A stretch of 64,000 bases of DNA from BJGV01 sp964194745 (GCA_965248035.1 OZ252054.1:744001-808000); one strand, 5' to 3'. Shown: positions 20,547 to 30,513, counted from the first letter of the stretch. Numbers and translations are program-made. Notes: generated by a model from the sequence alone, not told the origin.

Positions 20547-21420
20547 TTATGTGAACTCATCGAGCGAAAAAGGTCTCCCTAAACCAAAGCCTTGCGCGAA
20601 ATCCACTTCAATTTCTCGCAATTTAGCAATAACATCATCGGTTTCAACCTGCTCTGCAACTGTCTGAATACCTATCGTGTGTGCAACCCTGTTTATTGCC
20701 GTAACCTTGGCAAGATTGATTGGATCCTGAAACATAAAGCAAACCATGTCTCCATCAATTTTCAAGAAATCAATCTTCAAACTTCTCAGTAAATCAAATG
20801 AAGAGGGATCGCGACCAAACTACACAATGCGATACAACAGCCGTAGTCCCTGATTTCCGAAACAAACCTTGAAACATCTGTAAGCCTTGACGACACGTCC
20901 GGTTCCTCCACTTCAAAACAAATCATCTCTGCAGAAACGCCAGTCTCTTGTAGTTGACCTCGAACGAAATCAGGAAAATCTCGGTCACAGAGGGTATCTT
21001 TAGCTATATTTATGAAAAATATCGACCCCGGTGTTAATTGGTGGGAAGAAAGTCACTGCAGTACATACCTCACGACCCATCGATCTAGACGAGGCATCAT
21101 TTTGTATTTCTCGACAAAAGGCAAAAATGTACCCGGTGGTATCAAATTGTCTTCTTCCTCAGACATCCGGATCAGGATTTCATGGTGAGTACACATGTTT
21201 ACACTTTGTTTCATAGGTATAATTACCTGACAAAACAAACAAAATTTGTCTTCTTCAATGGCTTGAGTTACACGACTTGCTGAAATATCCCATTCAGAGT
21301 CTTTTTCTCCTAAATCACTATTTAACAGCTCATCTTCTATAGATTTATTGTGCTCGTAGTAGTAATACCGAATGTTGGTGAATTTCTGCTCTGTACCACC
21401 CTGGGTGACATACTCCCACT
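20547..21420 (-). pseudogene. Remnant of an EAL-domain (cyclic-di-GMP phosphodiesterase) protein
   Basis: Broken minus-strand coding sequence. The upstream part reads DSEWDISASRVTQAIEEDK, then QVIIPMKQS and EILIRMSEEEDNLIPPGTF, LPFVEKYKMMPRLDRWVVRY, which is the opening of an EAL domain. After frame changes near 21050 and 20820 it resumes with LKIDFLKIDGDMV, AINRVAHTIGIQTVAEQVE and FAQGFGLGRPFSL, the end of an EAL domain. The EAL signature itself is altered (EILIR). The N-terminal sensory or GGDEF part is missing. Lies next to transposon 1, so part of it may have been lost when the region was rearranged. Confidence 0.8.
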
Positions 21421-21509
21421 TATATTATATATAAGATATTACAAACCGCCTAAATATATTGAACCTAAATAAGGTGCAATACTATTTCCACATGCAAAGG
21501 TGCGTCCAT

Positions 21510-22586
21510 TCAACCAACATAAGTTGAAAGTGATTTTCTCACATACCAGAATTTCCATAGATTACTTCTTGTTACGGAAAAGCTTCTTGCCCTACCTCTG
21601 TCAATCGTAGTGACAATTATTTGATCAATATTGCCATTTCTGAGTGCTCCCAATAAAGGTGAAAACCAAGTCTCTTCCATCTCTTTCAAACTATCGCGCC
21701 AGCCATAGGCATCCCTATATTGGGATTTTCCATGCAAGGAATTAAGAAAAACAAGATGTCTGCCAGATGCAATCGATTTCTGCCACGTCGCGACATTTGT
21801 CGGAAGCTCTTCGTAATCCGTACCGCAAGCCAACGCCAAAGCACAGGGGAAAACATCATTACTCCATACATGGGTATAAGGAGAACTGATTAGCTTCGGC
21901 ATAACACCACCGCCCCAGAACCAAATGCTGTTAACTGCTAGCTCTCCACGCTCTTCCCGAGCTTGGTTGAGAGGATGCTCGTGTAATAGCATTTGGATTT
22001 CGTTGAAAATTCCTCTCCAGAACATATTCTCCGCACCAAACGGTAAAAAACTGTTGATATTTTTGATGGTAACTTCATTGAGTACATGAGTGTGAATAAT
22101 AGGTGTTTTCACCACACACAAATACCAGCGATCAGAGCATAGGGGTAGAAAGACCATCCCCCGCCGTTCAGCACCGAATCCGTATGATGCAAGATGAAGA
22201 TCATCCTCAGCAAAATGCTTATTAATAACATTGACAAATTGACAAGCTTCTTCAAGCGAAATACAGAAAATACGGCTATCAGCCAACACAACTTGATCGT
22301 TTTCGACTAGCAAATGTACTGGGTCAGCTCGCAACCAGTAACCATCTCCTACTTTCATATTTTCCATTTTATCTGCTAGCAATGTGATAGGTGCCACTGG
22401 CCAATCCTGCTGTTTCTCCACACTGAAGGTGCTGCACAGCCATGCTTCAACTCCTTGTGATTTATTTTCAGATTGGGAGCTCTTTGCCAGGAGTGTTTCA
22501 ATTGCGGGAAACGATAAACCCCGGTAAATTTCTGGGAACGTAGCTTCTGGCCAGAACAAGTTGGGAACAAAGAGATGTAAGTCCAT
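21510..22586 (-). CDS. RpfE-type / phosphoglycerate mutase-like conserved protein
   Basis: A 358-residue cytoplasmic protein of the group annotated as RpfE-type regulatory or phosphoglycerate-mutase-like (COG4255). Conserved pieces include DGYWLRADPVHL, LLHEHPLNQAREERG and NSIWFWGGG, all typical of the group. In xanthomonads and other proteobacteria this gene is found beside recJ, and here recJ lies downstream on the same strand with the EAL remnant and transposon 1 between them. Biochemical role unknown. The start MDLHLFVPNLFW was preferred over one five codons earlier. Confidence 0.8.
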   Translation of the reverse strand: MDLHLFVPNLFWPEATFPEIYRGLSFPAIETLLAKSSQSENKSQGVEAWLCSTFSVEKQQDWPVAPITLLADKMENMKVGDGYWLRADPVHLLVENDQVVLADSRIFCISLEEACQFVNVINKHFAEDDLHLASYGFGAERRGMVFLPLCSDRWYLCVVKTPIIHTHVLNEVTIKNINSFLPFGAENMFWRGIFNEIQMLLHEHPLNQAREERGELAVNSIWFWGGGVMPKLISSPYTHVWSNDVFPCALALACGTDYEELPTNVATWQKSIASGRHLVFLNSLHGKSQYRDAYGWRDSLKEMEETWFSPLLGALRNGNIDQIIVTTIDRGRARSFSVTRSNLWKFWYVRKSLSTYVG

Positions 22587-22798
22587 TGAGAGGCAATGCA
22601 AGCAAACAGAATCTTAATTTAGGCGGGTGGGACAAAAACTTAGCATACGTGGCATATAAAAACCAGATTTCTGCACCAACTCTAGAATGGTTCGCAGATA
22701 ATCAATAAACGACTATAGCCAGTAATCGGACTCATAGCAAACAAATAACCGTTCAAAAAACTAAACTTTTTTGAGTAATGAGTCATAATGCTGGCTGC

Positions 22799-22831
<33 letters not shown>

Positions 22832-22879
22832 AATACGTGACAAATGTACCAATAAATTGGATCTTTAGAAACACTTTCC

Positions 22880-24223
22880 TCAACCACCTGCTACGGTCAT
22901 CTGTTTAATTAGGAGCGAACCACATTGCTTGGAACCGCGCACTACCACGTCGTTTCCAATAGCAGAGATGCCAAGTAACATGTCCTTCAGGTTGCCAGCG
23001 ATAGTAATTTCTTCTACTGGGTAACGAACTTCGCCACCCTCGACCCAATAACCCGCTGCACCCCGGGAGTAATCACCCGTAACGGAATTAACACCATAAC
23101 CAAGTAACTCAGTCACCAATAATCCTTTATCCATTTTCTTAAGTAATGTAGAAAATTCCAAAGGCGCACCGTTACTTATAATAATGTTATGGTTACCGCC
23201 GGCATTTCCAGAAGTGTGTAGTCCTAGCTTGCGCGCTGAATAACTACCAAGAAAATAACCCTGCACCACTCCATTCTCAATAACCTTGCGTTCAATGGTT
23301 GCGACACCTTCATCATCAAATATACCACTAGCCAAACCTTTTTTTATATGGGGCAATTCATGAATCTGAATGTCTGGTGCAAACACTTTCCTGCCAATGC
23401 TATCTAATAGGAAAGATGACTTTCGATAGAGACTACCACCACTTATTGCGCTAACAAAATGTCCTATTAAGCCTGAGGCAATGGGTGCTTCGAACAGAAC
23501 TGGCACCTCGCAAGTAGCTATTTTTTTTGCCCCTAGGCGTGCCACACTTCTCATCCCAGCCCTCTTGCCAACATATTCAACCAATTCCAGGTCATCTGCG
23601 TCTCTTGCCACACTATACCAATAGTCACGCTGCATGGTGTCATTCTGCCCAGCGATCACCGCGCAGCTGATGCCATGGCGAGAAGTTGGATAACCACCCA
23701 TGAATCCGGAACTATTTGCGTAAATAAACTGTGCTTCGCTTAACGAAATACAGGCACCCTCAGAGTTGACAATTCGCTTGTCAACTTCAAAAGCAGCCGC
23801 CTCACAAGTCTGGGCAAGTTGTATTGCCTCCTCTACCGGTAAATCCCATCGATAGTACAAATCAAGATCGGGGAACTCTCGTGCTAGTAGGGCAGTATTG
23901 GCTAATCCAGCACAATCATCCTCAGCAGTGTATTTAGCTATAGAAAGAGCAGCAGCTACGGTATCACTTACAGCCTGCGGGGAGAAGTCTGAAGTACTGG
24001 CATGACCACGCTTCTGACCTATATAAACCGTCACTGACAACCCCTTATCACGATTGTATTCAATGGTCTCCACCTCGCCTTTGCGTGCTGTGACATTTTG
24101 ACCAAAGCCATCTGACACATCGGTCTCGCAGCTGCTTGCGCCACCTTTCTTGGCACAATCCAAAATATCACTTGCTATCTGTTGGAGTGTTTCGATTGGA
24201 TAAGAAAAACGCGGAGAATGCAT
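22880..24223 (-). CDS. pmbA: Metalloprotease-related protein PmbA (TldE)
   Basis: Partner of TldD in a heterodimeric cytoplasmic protease that processes small peptides and degrades unfolded ones. The 447-residue protein has the family's fold markers: ARKGEVETIEYNRDKG, the GIFDDEGVAT loop, HTSGNAGGNHNI and the C-terminal GYGVNSVTGDYSRGAAGYW. Like other TldE proteins it lacks the HExxxH zinc motif carried by TldD (33461-34936). Divergent from yjgA, the usual arrangement. Confidence 0.95.
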   Translation of the reverse strand: MHSPRFSYPIETLQQIASDILDCAKKGGASSCETDVSDGFGQNVTARKGEVETIEYNRDKGLSVTVYIGQKRGHASTSDFSPQAVSDTVAAALSIAKYTAEDDCAGLANTALLAREFPDLDLYYRWDLPVEEAIQLAQTCEAAAFEVDKRIVNSEGACISLSEAQFIYANSSGFMGGYPTSRHGISCAVIAGQNDTMQRDYWYSVARDADDLELVEYVGKRAGMRSVARLGAKKIATCEVPVLFEAPIASGLIGHFVSAISGGSLYRKSSFLLDSIGRKVFAPDIQIHELPHIKKGLASGIFDDEGVATIERKVIENGVVQGYFLGSYSARKLGLHTSGNAGGNHNIIISNGAPLEFSTLLKKMDKGLLVTELLGYGVNSVTGDYSRGAAGYWVEGGEVRYPVEEITIAGNLKDMLLGISAIGNDVVVRGSKQCGSLLIKQMTVAGG

Positions 24224-24350
24224 AGCAACATCGCTTATGTGTTGAATTTAAAAAAATTAGTTTCGCCAAAATGTTGAATCGTAATGTCTGCTTACATACC
24301 CTGTAAAACCTTAGGGCAAGCCTAAATGGGATTTAGAATCAAAGGACGCT

Positions 24351-24929
24351 ATGATAGCAGCTTCTCACTCCCACAAAGAACAGGTCATCATGCAGAACAA
24401 TCTGAATATAAATCTCGAACAGGACTCTACGACCAGCAAAACACGCATTAAACAGGAAATGCATGCGTTACAAAAAATTGGAGAACGATTAGTTGAACTT
24501 AATCCTACGCAATTGGCAGAATTTTGCTTACCAGATACATTAATGGACGCAATAATCGCAGCTACGCAAATACGTAAACACGGAGCCCGTCGTCGGCAGA
24601 TACAATTTGTCGGCAAATTGATGCGTGAAGTAGATGTAGGCCCCATTCAGAAAAAGCTTTCCACCTGGGATAGTGTCTCTCTGCAACATATCGCATGGAT
24701 ACACTTAGTAGAACGTTGGCGCAATTGCTTGCTGAAGGATGAACATGCCTTCACTGAATTTGGACAACAATATCCCACCGCTAATCTGCAACGCATACGG
24801 ACGCTCACGCGAAACACTCACAAAGAGAGGCTCTCCAACAAATCTCTCAAAAGTTTTCGCGCCCTATTTCATGAATTACAAATAAGTATTCCAGAAACTT
24901 CCGAACAAAATGATACAGTCACAAGATGA
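24351..24929 (+). CDS. yjgA: Ribosome-associated protein YjgA/DarP (DUF615)
   Basis: Small 50S assembly-associated protein of the DUF615 family, 192 residues. Recognisable stretches are MHALQKIGERLVELNPTQL, RRRQIQFVGKLMREVD and IHLVERWRNCLL. Adjacent and divergent to pmbA as in E. coli. An AAGGACG sequence precedes the ATG at 24351; a second in-frame ATG at 24390 is an alternative start. Confidence 0.93.
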   Translation: MIAASHSHKEQVIMQNNLNINLEQDSTTSKTRIKQEMHALQKIGERLVELNPTQLAEFCLPDTLMDAIIAATQIRKHGARRRQIQFVGKLMREVDVGPIQKKLSTWDSVSLQHIAWIHLVERWRNCLLKDEHAFTEFGQQYPTANLQRIRTLTRNTHKERLSNKSLKSFRALFHELQISIPETSEQNDTVTR

Positions 24930-25029
24930 ACAATCCAGATATATAAACGAATTCCGATCAACATAGTATCGATCAATTCCAGGACAGCCTGTTGCTGACC
25001 TACTGCTTAATCAATTCTTGTCCCTGCAT

Positions 25030-25710
25030 ATGACTACTATATCCACCGACCTATTGCCCAGCATTATAATTGAAACTGGGGATCATCCAACTCACACTAT
25101 TCTATGGATGCATGGTCTTGGCGCAGACGGAAACGATTTTGTTCCCATCGTCCACGAACTTGATCTGCAATCTAGTATCCATACTCGTTTTGTGTTTCCC
25201 CATGCGCCGATGCAATCGGTGACTATAAATGACGGGGCTGTGATGCGTGCGTGGTATAACATATCCAATCAAAGCCTGAGTAGTCACGAAGATGTAGTCG
25301 GCCTACGTGCCTCACAATTTGCAATAGAAACACTGATCAGCCGGGAAAAGCAGAACGGCATTAGACCAGAAAATATCGTGCTTGCGGGCTTTTCTCAAGG
25401 GGGCGTGATGGCACTTCAGACCGGTCTACGCCATCCGGATAAACTTGCTGGCATCATGGCACTGTCATGTTATTTACCACTGGCACAAACGTTTGCTACA
25501 GAAGCTCACCAAGCCAATTCATCCACTCCTATTTTTATGGCACATGGCCGTAATGACCCAGTCATACCACTAGATCTAGCAACATTATCAAGACAACAAT
25601 TGCTTGAATTAGGCTATTGTGTGGAATGGAATGTATACCTAATGGCACATTCAGTTTGTATTGAAGAAATTGCCGATATAAGAAAATGGTTAAAGCAAGT
25701 ATTAATATAA
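25030..25710 (+). CDS. Carboxylesterase/phospholipase, alpha/beta hydrolase
   Basis: Serine esterase of the family containing bacterial carboxylesterase II and acyl-protein thioesterases, 226 residues. The nucleophile elbow GFSQGG, an oxyanion-region WMHGLGADG, the acid in AHGRNDPVIPL and the histidine in LMAHSVC complete a Ser-Asp-His triad. Preceded by an in-frame TTG start four codons upstream; the ATG at 25030 is preferred. Natural substrate unknown. Confidence 0.9.
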   Translation: MTTISTDLLPSIIIETGDHPTHTILWMHGLGADGNDFVPIVHELDLQSSIHTRFVFPHAPMQSVTINDGAVMRAWYNISNQSLSSHEDVVGLRASQFAIETLISREKQNGIRPENIVLAGFSQGGVMALQTGLRHPDKLAGIMALSCYLPLAQTFATEAHQANSSTPIFMAHGRNDPVIPLDLATLSRQQLLELGYCVEWNVYLMAHSVCIEEIADIRKWLKQVLI

Positions 25711-25860
25711 CTTGGTAGTCTACTTGGCGAACACCTATGGCACTCATTTTGTATTTATAGGTATCTCAGTTACTACTAATAATTACAGCTATCGAAAATT
25801 ATAGCTACCGTATTTAAATTATAAACGTTTAGTAATTAGAATCTCGACCCTAAGCATACT

Positions 25861-26289
25861 TTAGGGATGTTGCTTTTGTGACGGATCTGTGACGAATCCG
25901 ATGCGTATTAGCCCAGCTTTTGCAGCAATCGACATTACCTTTGCCACATGCTCGTAAAGGACATGTCCGTCGGCACGTATATGCAACTCTGTCTTTGGAT
26001 CCTGCTTGACCTTCTCAGAGAAGCGTGATGTTAGCTGCATCAGTGCAACCGGCTCACCATTCCAGTAGAGACTTGCGTCATCTCGAATTCCGAGCTCAAT
26101 ATGCTCGGGTTTCGTGATATTTGGACTGCTTGATGCTTTAGGTAAGTCCACCTTGACTGAATGTGTAAGCAACGGTGCAGTAATAATGAAGATTACCAAT
26201 AAAACCAACATTACATCCACCAGCGGTATCACATTAATTTCAGCCATTGGTACTTGGCGCCCACTAGGATCCATACTGCCAAATGCCAT
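25861..26289 (-). CDS. exbD: Biopolymer transport protein ExbD
   Basis: Periplasmic-facing stator subunit of the TonB energy-transducing complex. The 142-residue protein has one N-terminal membrane helix (VIPLVDVMLVLLVIFIITAP) containing the essential proton-carrying Asp, then a periplasmic domain. Its start overlaps the stop of exbB by one base, so the two are translationally linked. Third gene of tonB-exbB-exbD. Confidence 0.94.
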   Translation of the reverse strand: MAFGSMDPSGRQVPMAEINVIPLVDVMLVLLVIFIITAPLLTHSVKVDLPKASSSPNITKPEHIELGIRDDASLYWNGEPVALMQLTSRFSEKVKQDPKTELHIRADGHVLYEHVAKVMSIAAKAGLIRIGFVTDPSQKQHP

Positions 26290-27029
26290 TACTTCCTCCC
26301 TTCAACGGGGGGTACTACATGTAGCGGTCGCACTTCACCTGCTGAACTATTAGTCTTGGCGCCGACAGAGATTAGCGCGAAAAGATCATGAGCAAAAGCA
26401 TCCAAGCGTGCCTGCCATATTCGATTACGGCGTACGAATGCGTTATATGCTAAAACTGCGGGAATCGCTACGGCTAATCCCAGTGCTGTCATGATAAGAG
26501 CCTCACCTACCGGACCGGCCACTTTATCTAATGTACCCTGGCCGGAAAGGCCAATTTGTACCAGTGCGTGATAGATGGCCCACACGGTACCAAACAAGCC
26601 GATATATGGTGCTGCAGAACCAGCTGAAGCTATCACCGTGAGCCCGTTTTCTACACGAGTAACTTCCTGGTCAATACCGTTGCGCAACACACGAGTTATA
26701 AATTCGCTTGCCCCTCCTGCTGCCGCAAGTTTCTGTGAACCATGCTTTTCTGAATCAATAGCAGAATCCAGTGCAAGCCGTGCAAGTTGAGCAAAAGCAT
26801 TATCAGTTGAACCACCATTTAGAGTAGAGTTTACCTCCTGTAATGAATCAGCGCTCCAGAAACGCTTGAGGAAAGCATCCGTACGTCTCCCTTCTAGAAA
26901 ATTTGCAATACTCTTGGTGAGAATAAAATACCAACTCGCCACCGAGAGCATGAGCAACAACACAAGCACGCTGACACCAACACCATCGATCTGCGTAAGA
27001 AAATGGGCAAATCCAAGTTCTTGTTCCAT
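26289..27029 (-). CDS. exbB: Biopolymer transport protein ExbB (MotA/TolQ/ExbB family)
   Basis: Inner-membrane proton channel subunit that powers TonB-dependent uptake with ExbD. The 246-residue protein has three membrane helices, including VSVLVLLLMLSVASWYFIL and the conserved GSAAPYIGLFGTVWAIYHA / IPAVLAYNAF pair. Start placed at MEQELGFAHF; an upstream in-frame extension overlaps tonB and looks non-coding. Confidence 0.94.
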   Translation of the reverse strand: MEQELGFAHFLTQIDGVGVSVLVLLLMLSVASWYFILTKSIANFLEGRRTDAFLKRFWSADSLQEVNSTLNGGSTDNAFAQLARLALDSAIDSEKHGSQKLAAAGGASEFITRVLRNGIDQEVTRVENGLTVIASAGSAAPYIGLFGTVWAIYHALVQIGLSGQGTLDKVAGPVGEALIMTALGLAVAIPAVLAYNAFVRRNRIWQARLDAFAHDLFALISVGAKTNSSAGEVRPLHVVPPVEGRK

Positions 27030-27033
27030 AATA

Positions 27034-27711
27034 TTAGTGTCCTTGTAGTACGAAATTAAAAGGTTGTAATGCAACAGCCCTCACTGGCTGCCCGTTACGC
27101 AAAGATGGATTACAACGCCAGGTTTTTACTATAGTCAAAGCTGCTTCATCAAGGCGTTTGTAACTACTACTCTCAACTACTCTTGCAGTGTTCACGTGGC
27201 CATTTTTGTCCAATTTTACTTGTAGCACCAGCTTACCTTCCTCACCAAGTCGCCGTGAAAGTGGCGGATAAGATGGTGGTGTCAATTCGGGGCATGTAAC
27301 GGCCAGCTCCGTAGACAGAGTAATTGGTCCAGTCGGTGCCGGCACTAGTACTGGCTCTGGGACTGACGCTTCTACTACTGTGACCGGTGGAGGTGGTGGT
27401 GCAATCACCTCAGCCTCAGATAACACAGGGGCTTCGGGAACAAGCTGCCGCGGTTGCTGCTTATCTACTAGTCTGGGCTTAGGCTTAGCTTTAGGCTTTG
27501 GCTTGAGCTTGGGCTTTGACGGAAGTAATGGCAAATTAAGTTTACTCACCTTTTCAACTTTGGGCGTTGCGACGAAATTTACGAAAATTTTCGCAATCTG
27601 TTCAGGAGGAGGAATCAATCGTTGATTCCACAGAACGTAAAGTAGCGCGCCGTGGATCGCAAGAACAAACAGCAGACCTGGTAAAAAAACAGGGTTGAAC
27701 TTAGCCACCAT
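27034..27711 (-). CDS. tonB: TonB energy-transducing protein
   Basis: Spans the periplasm to energise outer-membrane siderophore or metal receptors. The 225-residue protein has a signal-anchor (FLPGLLFVLAIHGALLYVLW), a long Lys-Pro linker (KPKLKPKPKAKPKPR), a further proline-rich stretch, and a C-terminal TonB domain (YPPLSRRLGEEGKLVLQVKL, ALTIVKTWRCNP). Start set at MVAKFNPVFL; the frame is open for a further 34 codons upstream without family similarity. Heads the tonB-exbB-exbD operon. No clear Fur box seen upstream. Confidence 0.92.
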   Translation of the reverse strand: MVAKFNPVFLPGLLFVLAIHGALLYVLWNQRLIPPPEQIAKIFVNFVATPKVEKVSKLNLPLLPSKPKLKPKPKAKPKPRLVDKQQPRQLVPEAPVLSEAEVIAPPPPPVTVVEASVPEPVLVPAPTGPITLSTELAVTCPELTPPSYPPLSRRLGEEGKLVLQVKLDKNGHVNTARVVESSSYKRLDEAALTIVKTWRCNPSLRNGQPVRAVALQPFNFVLQGH

Positions 27712-28228
27712 ATTTATTAATAGTAATCTAACTAAGAATGAGTCGTATCCCACTTTAGGAATTTTACCACTTAATTTGGATGCCCATACATAGAATGCAA
27801 GAAGGGATAGCAAATTTGTCCCTCTTTAATAGCTTCGTAGGTATGGCTGATTAGATATACCTCATATATATCAGTAGCCTAGTTAGATTGATGTAGTTTC
27901 ACAACTCAGCAAATTATCGTAAAATAATATTACTATGTAATAAATCTTCTAATTTCATAATGACTTCATAGTCAACATTACGCGAATAACAGAAACAACT
28001 AGCATTTAAGTACCCACAAGAATTCAAGAAACTGTAGTTCATCTAACTATATCAAGTGCCTACGTGTATATCCTTCTTAGTACTGAGTTTTTAGATTAAA
28101 GAACGTTAGCGATTATACAAGCGTGCAGTACTTTTAACTTGCGGGTTTAGCTAAATATAAATTCTCAGCAGTCTGTGACCCTTTACCAATTCTGCTATAA
28201 ACTGTTCCAGCATTCTGAAGGAATTTGC
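27712..28228. other. Intergenic stretch between tonB and transposon 2, about 515 bp
   Basis: Very AT-rich, with no frame of recognisable content. It should hold the tonB promoter on the minus strand, but I could not point to one with confidence. Transposon 2 begins at its right edge. Confidence 0.4.
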
Positions 28229-28236
28229 TATTATTT

Positions 28237-28267
28237 GGGAATTATACGCATAACTTGCCAAGATCGC
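28237..28267 (+). repeat. Terminal inverted repeat, transposon 2, transposase end
   Basis: Begins GGGAATTATACGCATAAC and pairs with the reverse complement of 31450-31480 over 31 bp with mismatches at positions 3 and 4. Confidence 0.92.
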
Positions 28268-28317
28268 TTGACGTCGCCCTGATTTTGAGTCAGAATACTT
28301 TCCAACAAGGAGGTGAT
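28268..28317 (+). promoter_or_regulatory. Promoter and strong Shine-Dalgarno of transposon 2
   Basis: TTGACG (28268-28273), a 17-bp spacer and CAGAAT (28291-28296) form a promoter like those of the other two elements. AAGGAGGTGAT (28307-28317) is an almost full anti-16S match just before the transposase ATG at 28321. Confidence 0.6.
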
Positions 28318-28320
28318 TAG

Positions 28321-29264
28321 ATGGCACATAAGGCACCAGGACGGTCACACAGGCAAGGTCTTACCGTCGTTCAACTGCTCAAGATGTTTCCCAATAACAA
28401 GGCCGCAGAGGCGTGGTTCGAGGAACAGAGGTGGCCAAACGGAGACCGCCATTGCCCGGATTGCGGTTCCGTCAACTGTGCGTTTGTCAAGAATCGCAAG
28501 CCTATGCCATATAGGTGCAGGGACTGCCGTGCCTATTTCTCCGTTCGTAAGGGAACGTCCATGCAGTCCAGTAAGATCGGCTTTCAGGAGTGGGCAATCG
28601 CCTTCTACATGATGACCACGGGCATCAAGGGGACTTCAAGTATGAAACTGCATCGTGAACTTGGCATTCGACAGACTACGGCATGGTTTCTAATGCAGCG
28701 CATCCGCGAAGGTTTCATGGGAGGCTAGACAAACCCTTCCCGGGTCCGGTGGAAGCCGACGAAACGGCAGTGGGCGGCAAACGGAAGAATATGCACGGCA
28801 AAAAGCGGAAGCAACTGACCGGACGAGGAAGCGTGGGCAAGGCGATTGTCGCGGGGGTGAAGTACCGGGAAACGAAGCAGGTCAGCGTGGCAGTCGTGGA
28901 TCGGACGGACGCGAAGACGATGCACAAGTTTGTCTCTGACCGGACAGAAGAAACGGCAACCGTCTACACCGACGAAGCGACTGCCTACAGAGGTTTTCCC
29001 CGTCACCACGAAGCGGTTAACCACAGTGCCGGAGAATATGTCCGAGACGATGTTCACACGAACGGCATGGAAGGATTTTGGAGCTTGTTCAAGCGTGGCT
29101 ACCACGGTACCTTTCATCACATTTCGGACAAGCATCTTAACCGCTACGTTGCAGAGTTCACTGGCCGCAACAACATCCGTGACATGGACACGCTGGATCA
29201 AATGGCGTTCCTTGCTCGTGGAATAATCGGCAAGCGGTGCCGCTACTCGGATTTGATCGCGTGA
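28321..29264 (+). pseudogene. IS1595-family transposase, one frameshift, transposon 2
   Basis: The first 135 codons give the zinc ribbon (CPDCGSVNC, YRCRDC) and the helix before the catalytic core, ending prematurely just after IREGFMGG at 28728. Coding continues in the -1 frame from about 28727 with LDKPFPGPVEADETAVGG (first Asp), TVYTDEATAYRG (second Asp) and HTNGMEGFWSLFKRGYHG, to TGA 29264. One base is missing at the junction relative to transposases 1 and 3. No heptamer slip site (X XXY YYZ) is present there, so programmed frameshifting is not favoured. Probably inactive unless supplied in trans. Confidence 0.88.
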
Positions 29265-30511
29265 TTGGCGAGGCGCAAATATTGGTCCAAGATTTGGCCG
29301 ATGATTGGACTTATCGCACTGCAAACACAAAGCAAATCACTCACGGGATACACCCGTATCCGGCCATGATGATTCCGCAGGTCGCTCGGCGGCTCATGGA
29401 CATCTACGGGCGCGAGGACGGGGTTCTATTCGATCCATACTGCGGTTCCGGGACCACACTTCTTGAAGGAATGCTTGCAGGCATGGACGCTGCGGGGACT
29501 GATCTTAATCCGTTGGCTCGCCTGATCGCCACCGTCAAGACAACGCCGGTGAATGTTGGCGAGCTGGACAAAGAGATTGCGCGCTTTCCCGCAAGCGCAC
29601 CGTCCACCGACCTGACAATCCTGGCAGTGACGAACATTGACTATTGGTTTTCGGCTGGAGTTCAGCGCGACCTTGCCGCGATCCGGCAGCACATTGACCG
29701 CATCGACAACCCTGCGATTGCGAACGTGTTTCGGGTGGCGTTTAGCCTGACAGTCCGCGAAGCGTCATGGACTCGCAAATCGGAATTCAAGCTCTATCGA
29801 ATTCCCGACACCCAGATGGGCAAGCACAATCCAGCCCCGTTCACGTTCATGGTACAGGCACTCGCAAACATCCGTAGTGCGTTGCAGGCACTCAAGCGCG
29901 CCACGCCCAGCAAGACCGTCCTCCCCGCCGTGCACGAATTCAACACGGTCGCTGGCGTTACTTCGAATGGAATCGCGCCTGGGTCTGTCAATCTGGTTGT
30001 CACCTCGCCGCCATATGGGGACTCCATGACCACGGTTGCCTACGGGCAGTTTTCTCGGCTTGCTTCCCAATGGCTGGGCTTTGCGGACGCAAGCCGTGTG
30101 GACGCTATGCTCATGGGTGGACGCAGGCTGGACCAGGTGACGCAATTCGGATTCCGAAAGCTGGATGGCGTTATTGCCCGCATCGCGGAAATTGACGAAC
30201 GCCGGGCCTGCGAAGTCGCATCGTTTTTTGAAGACTATCGGGCGTCAATAGGCCATGTCGCGGCTCTTGTGGCCCGTGGCGGATATGCATGTTATGTCGT
30301 CGGCAACCGCACGGTGAAGGGCTGCGTTGTGCCTACGGCAGAAGTGACGGCTAATTTCTTTGAGAAGAACGGTTTCACCACGACTGCTGTATATACTCGC
30401 TACATACCGAACAAGCGGATACCTGCCGTGAATTCTCCGAGCAACGTTCCCGGCGAAATCGGCAAGACCATGACAACAGAGCAGATCGTTATTTGCCGCA
30501 AGGTCACATAA
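29261..30511 (+). CDS. DNA methyltransferase, TSPPY type (cytosine-N4 likely), transposon 2
   Basis: A 416-residue SAM-dependent methyltransferase. An HGIHPYPAMMIP segment and motif I FDPYCGSGTT (57-66) come first, and catalytic TSPPYG (248-253) comes much later, with about 180 residues between that could hold target recognition, an alpha-like order. TSPPY and the MvaI/BcnI-type partner suggest cytosine-N4 methylation of a CCNGG-like site (inference). The GTG start at 29261 overlaps the transposase stop as GTGA. The gene is intact although the paired nuclease is not, so it may act as an orphan methyltransferase. Confidence 0.87.
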   Translation: MIGEAQILVQDLADDWTYRTANTKQITHGIHPYPAMMIPQVARRLMDIYGREDGVLFDPYCGSGTTLLEGMLAGMDAAGTDLNPLARLIATVKTTPVNVGELDKEIARFPASAPSTDLTILAVTNIDYWFSAGVQRDLAAIRQHIDRIDNPAIANVFRVAFSLTVREASWTRKSEFKLYRIPDTQMGKHNPAPFTFMVQALANIRSALQALKRATPSKTVLPAVHEFNTVAGVTSNGIAPGSVNLVVTSPPYGDSMTTVAYGQFSRLASQWLGFADASRVDAMLMGGRRLDQVTQFGFRKLDGVIARIAEIDERRACEVASFFEDYRASIGHVAALVARGGYACYVVGNRTVKGCVVPTAEVTANFFEKNGFTTTAVYTRYIPNKRIPAVNSPSNVPGEIGKTMTTEQIVICRKVT

Positions 30512-30513
30512 TC

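Noticed and set aside
28151..28348. Minus-strand frame spanning the left end of transposon 2
   Set aside because: It crosses the transposon boundary and its terminal repeat, so it cannot be an ancestral gene, and it resembles nothing known.
28700..28760. Programmed -1 frameshift in transposase 2
   Set aside because: No slippery heptamer or clear downstream pseudoknot; transposases 1 and 3 are read in one frame without it.
28725..29330. Long minus-strand frame opposite transposase 2
   Set aside because: GC-rich antisense frame opposite well-conserved DDE motifs; a by-product of base composition.
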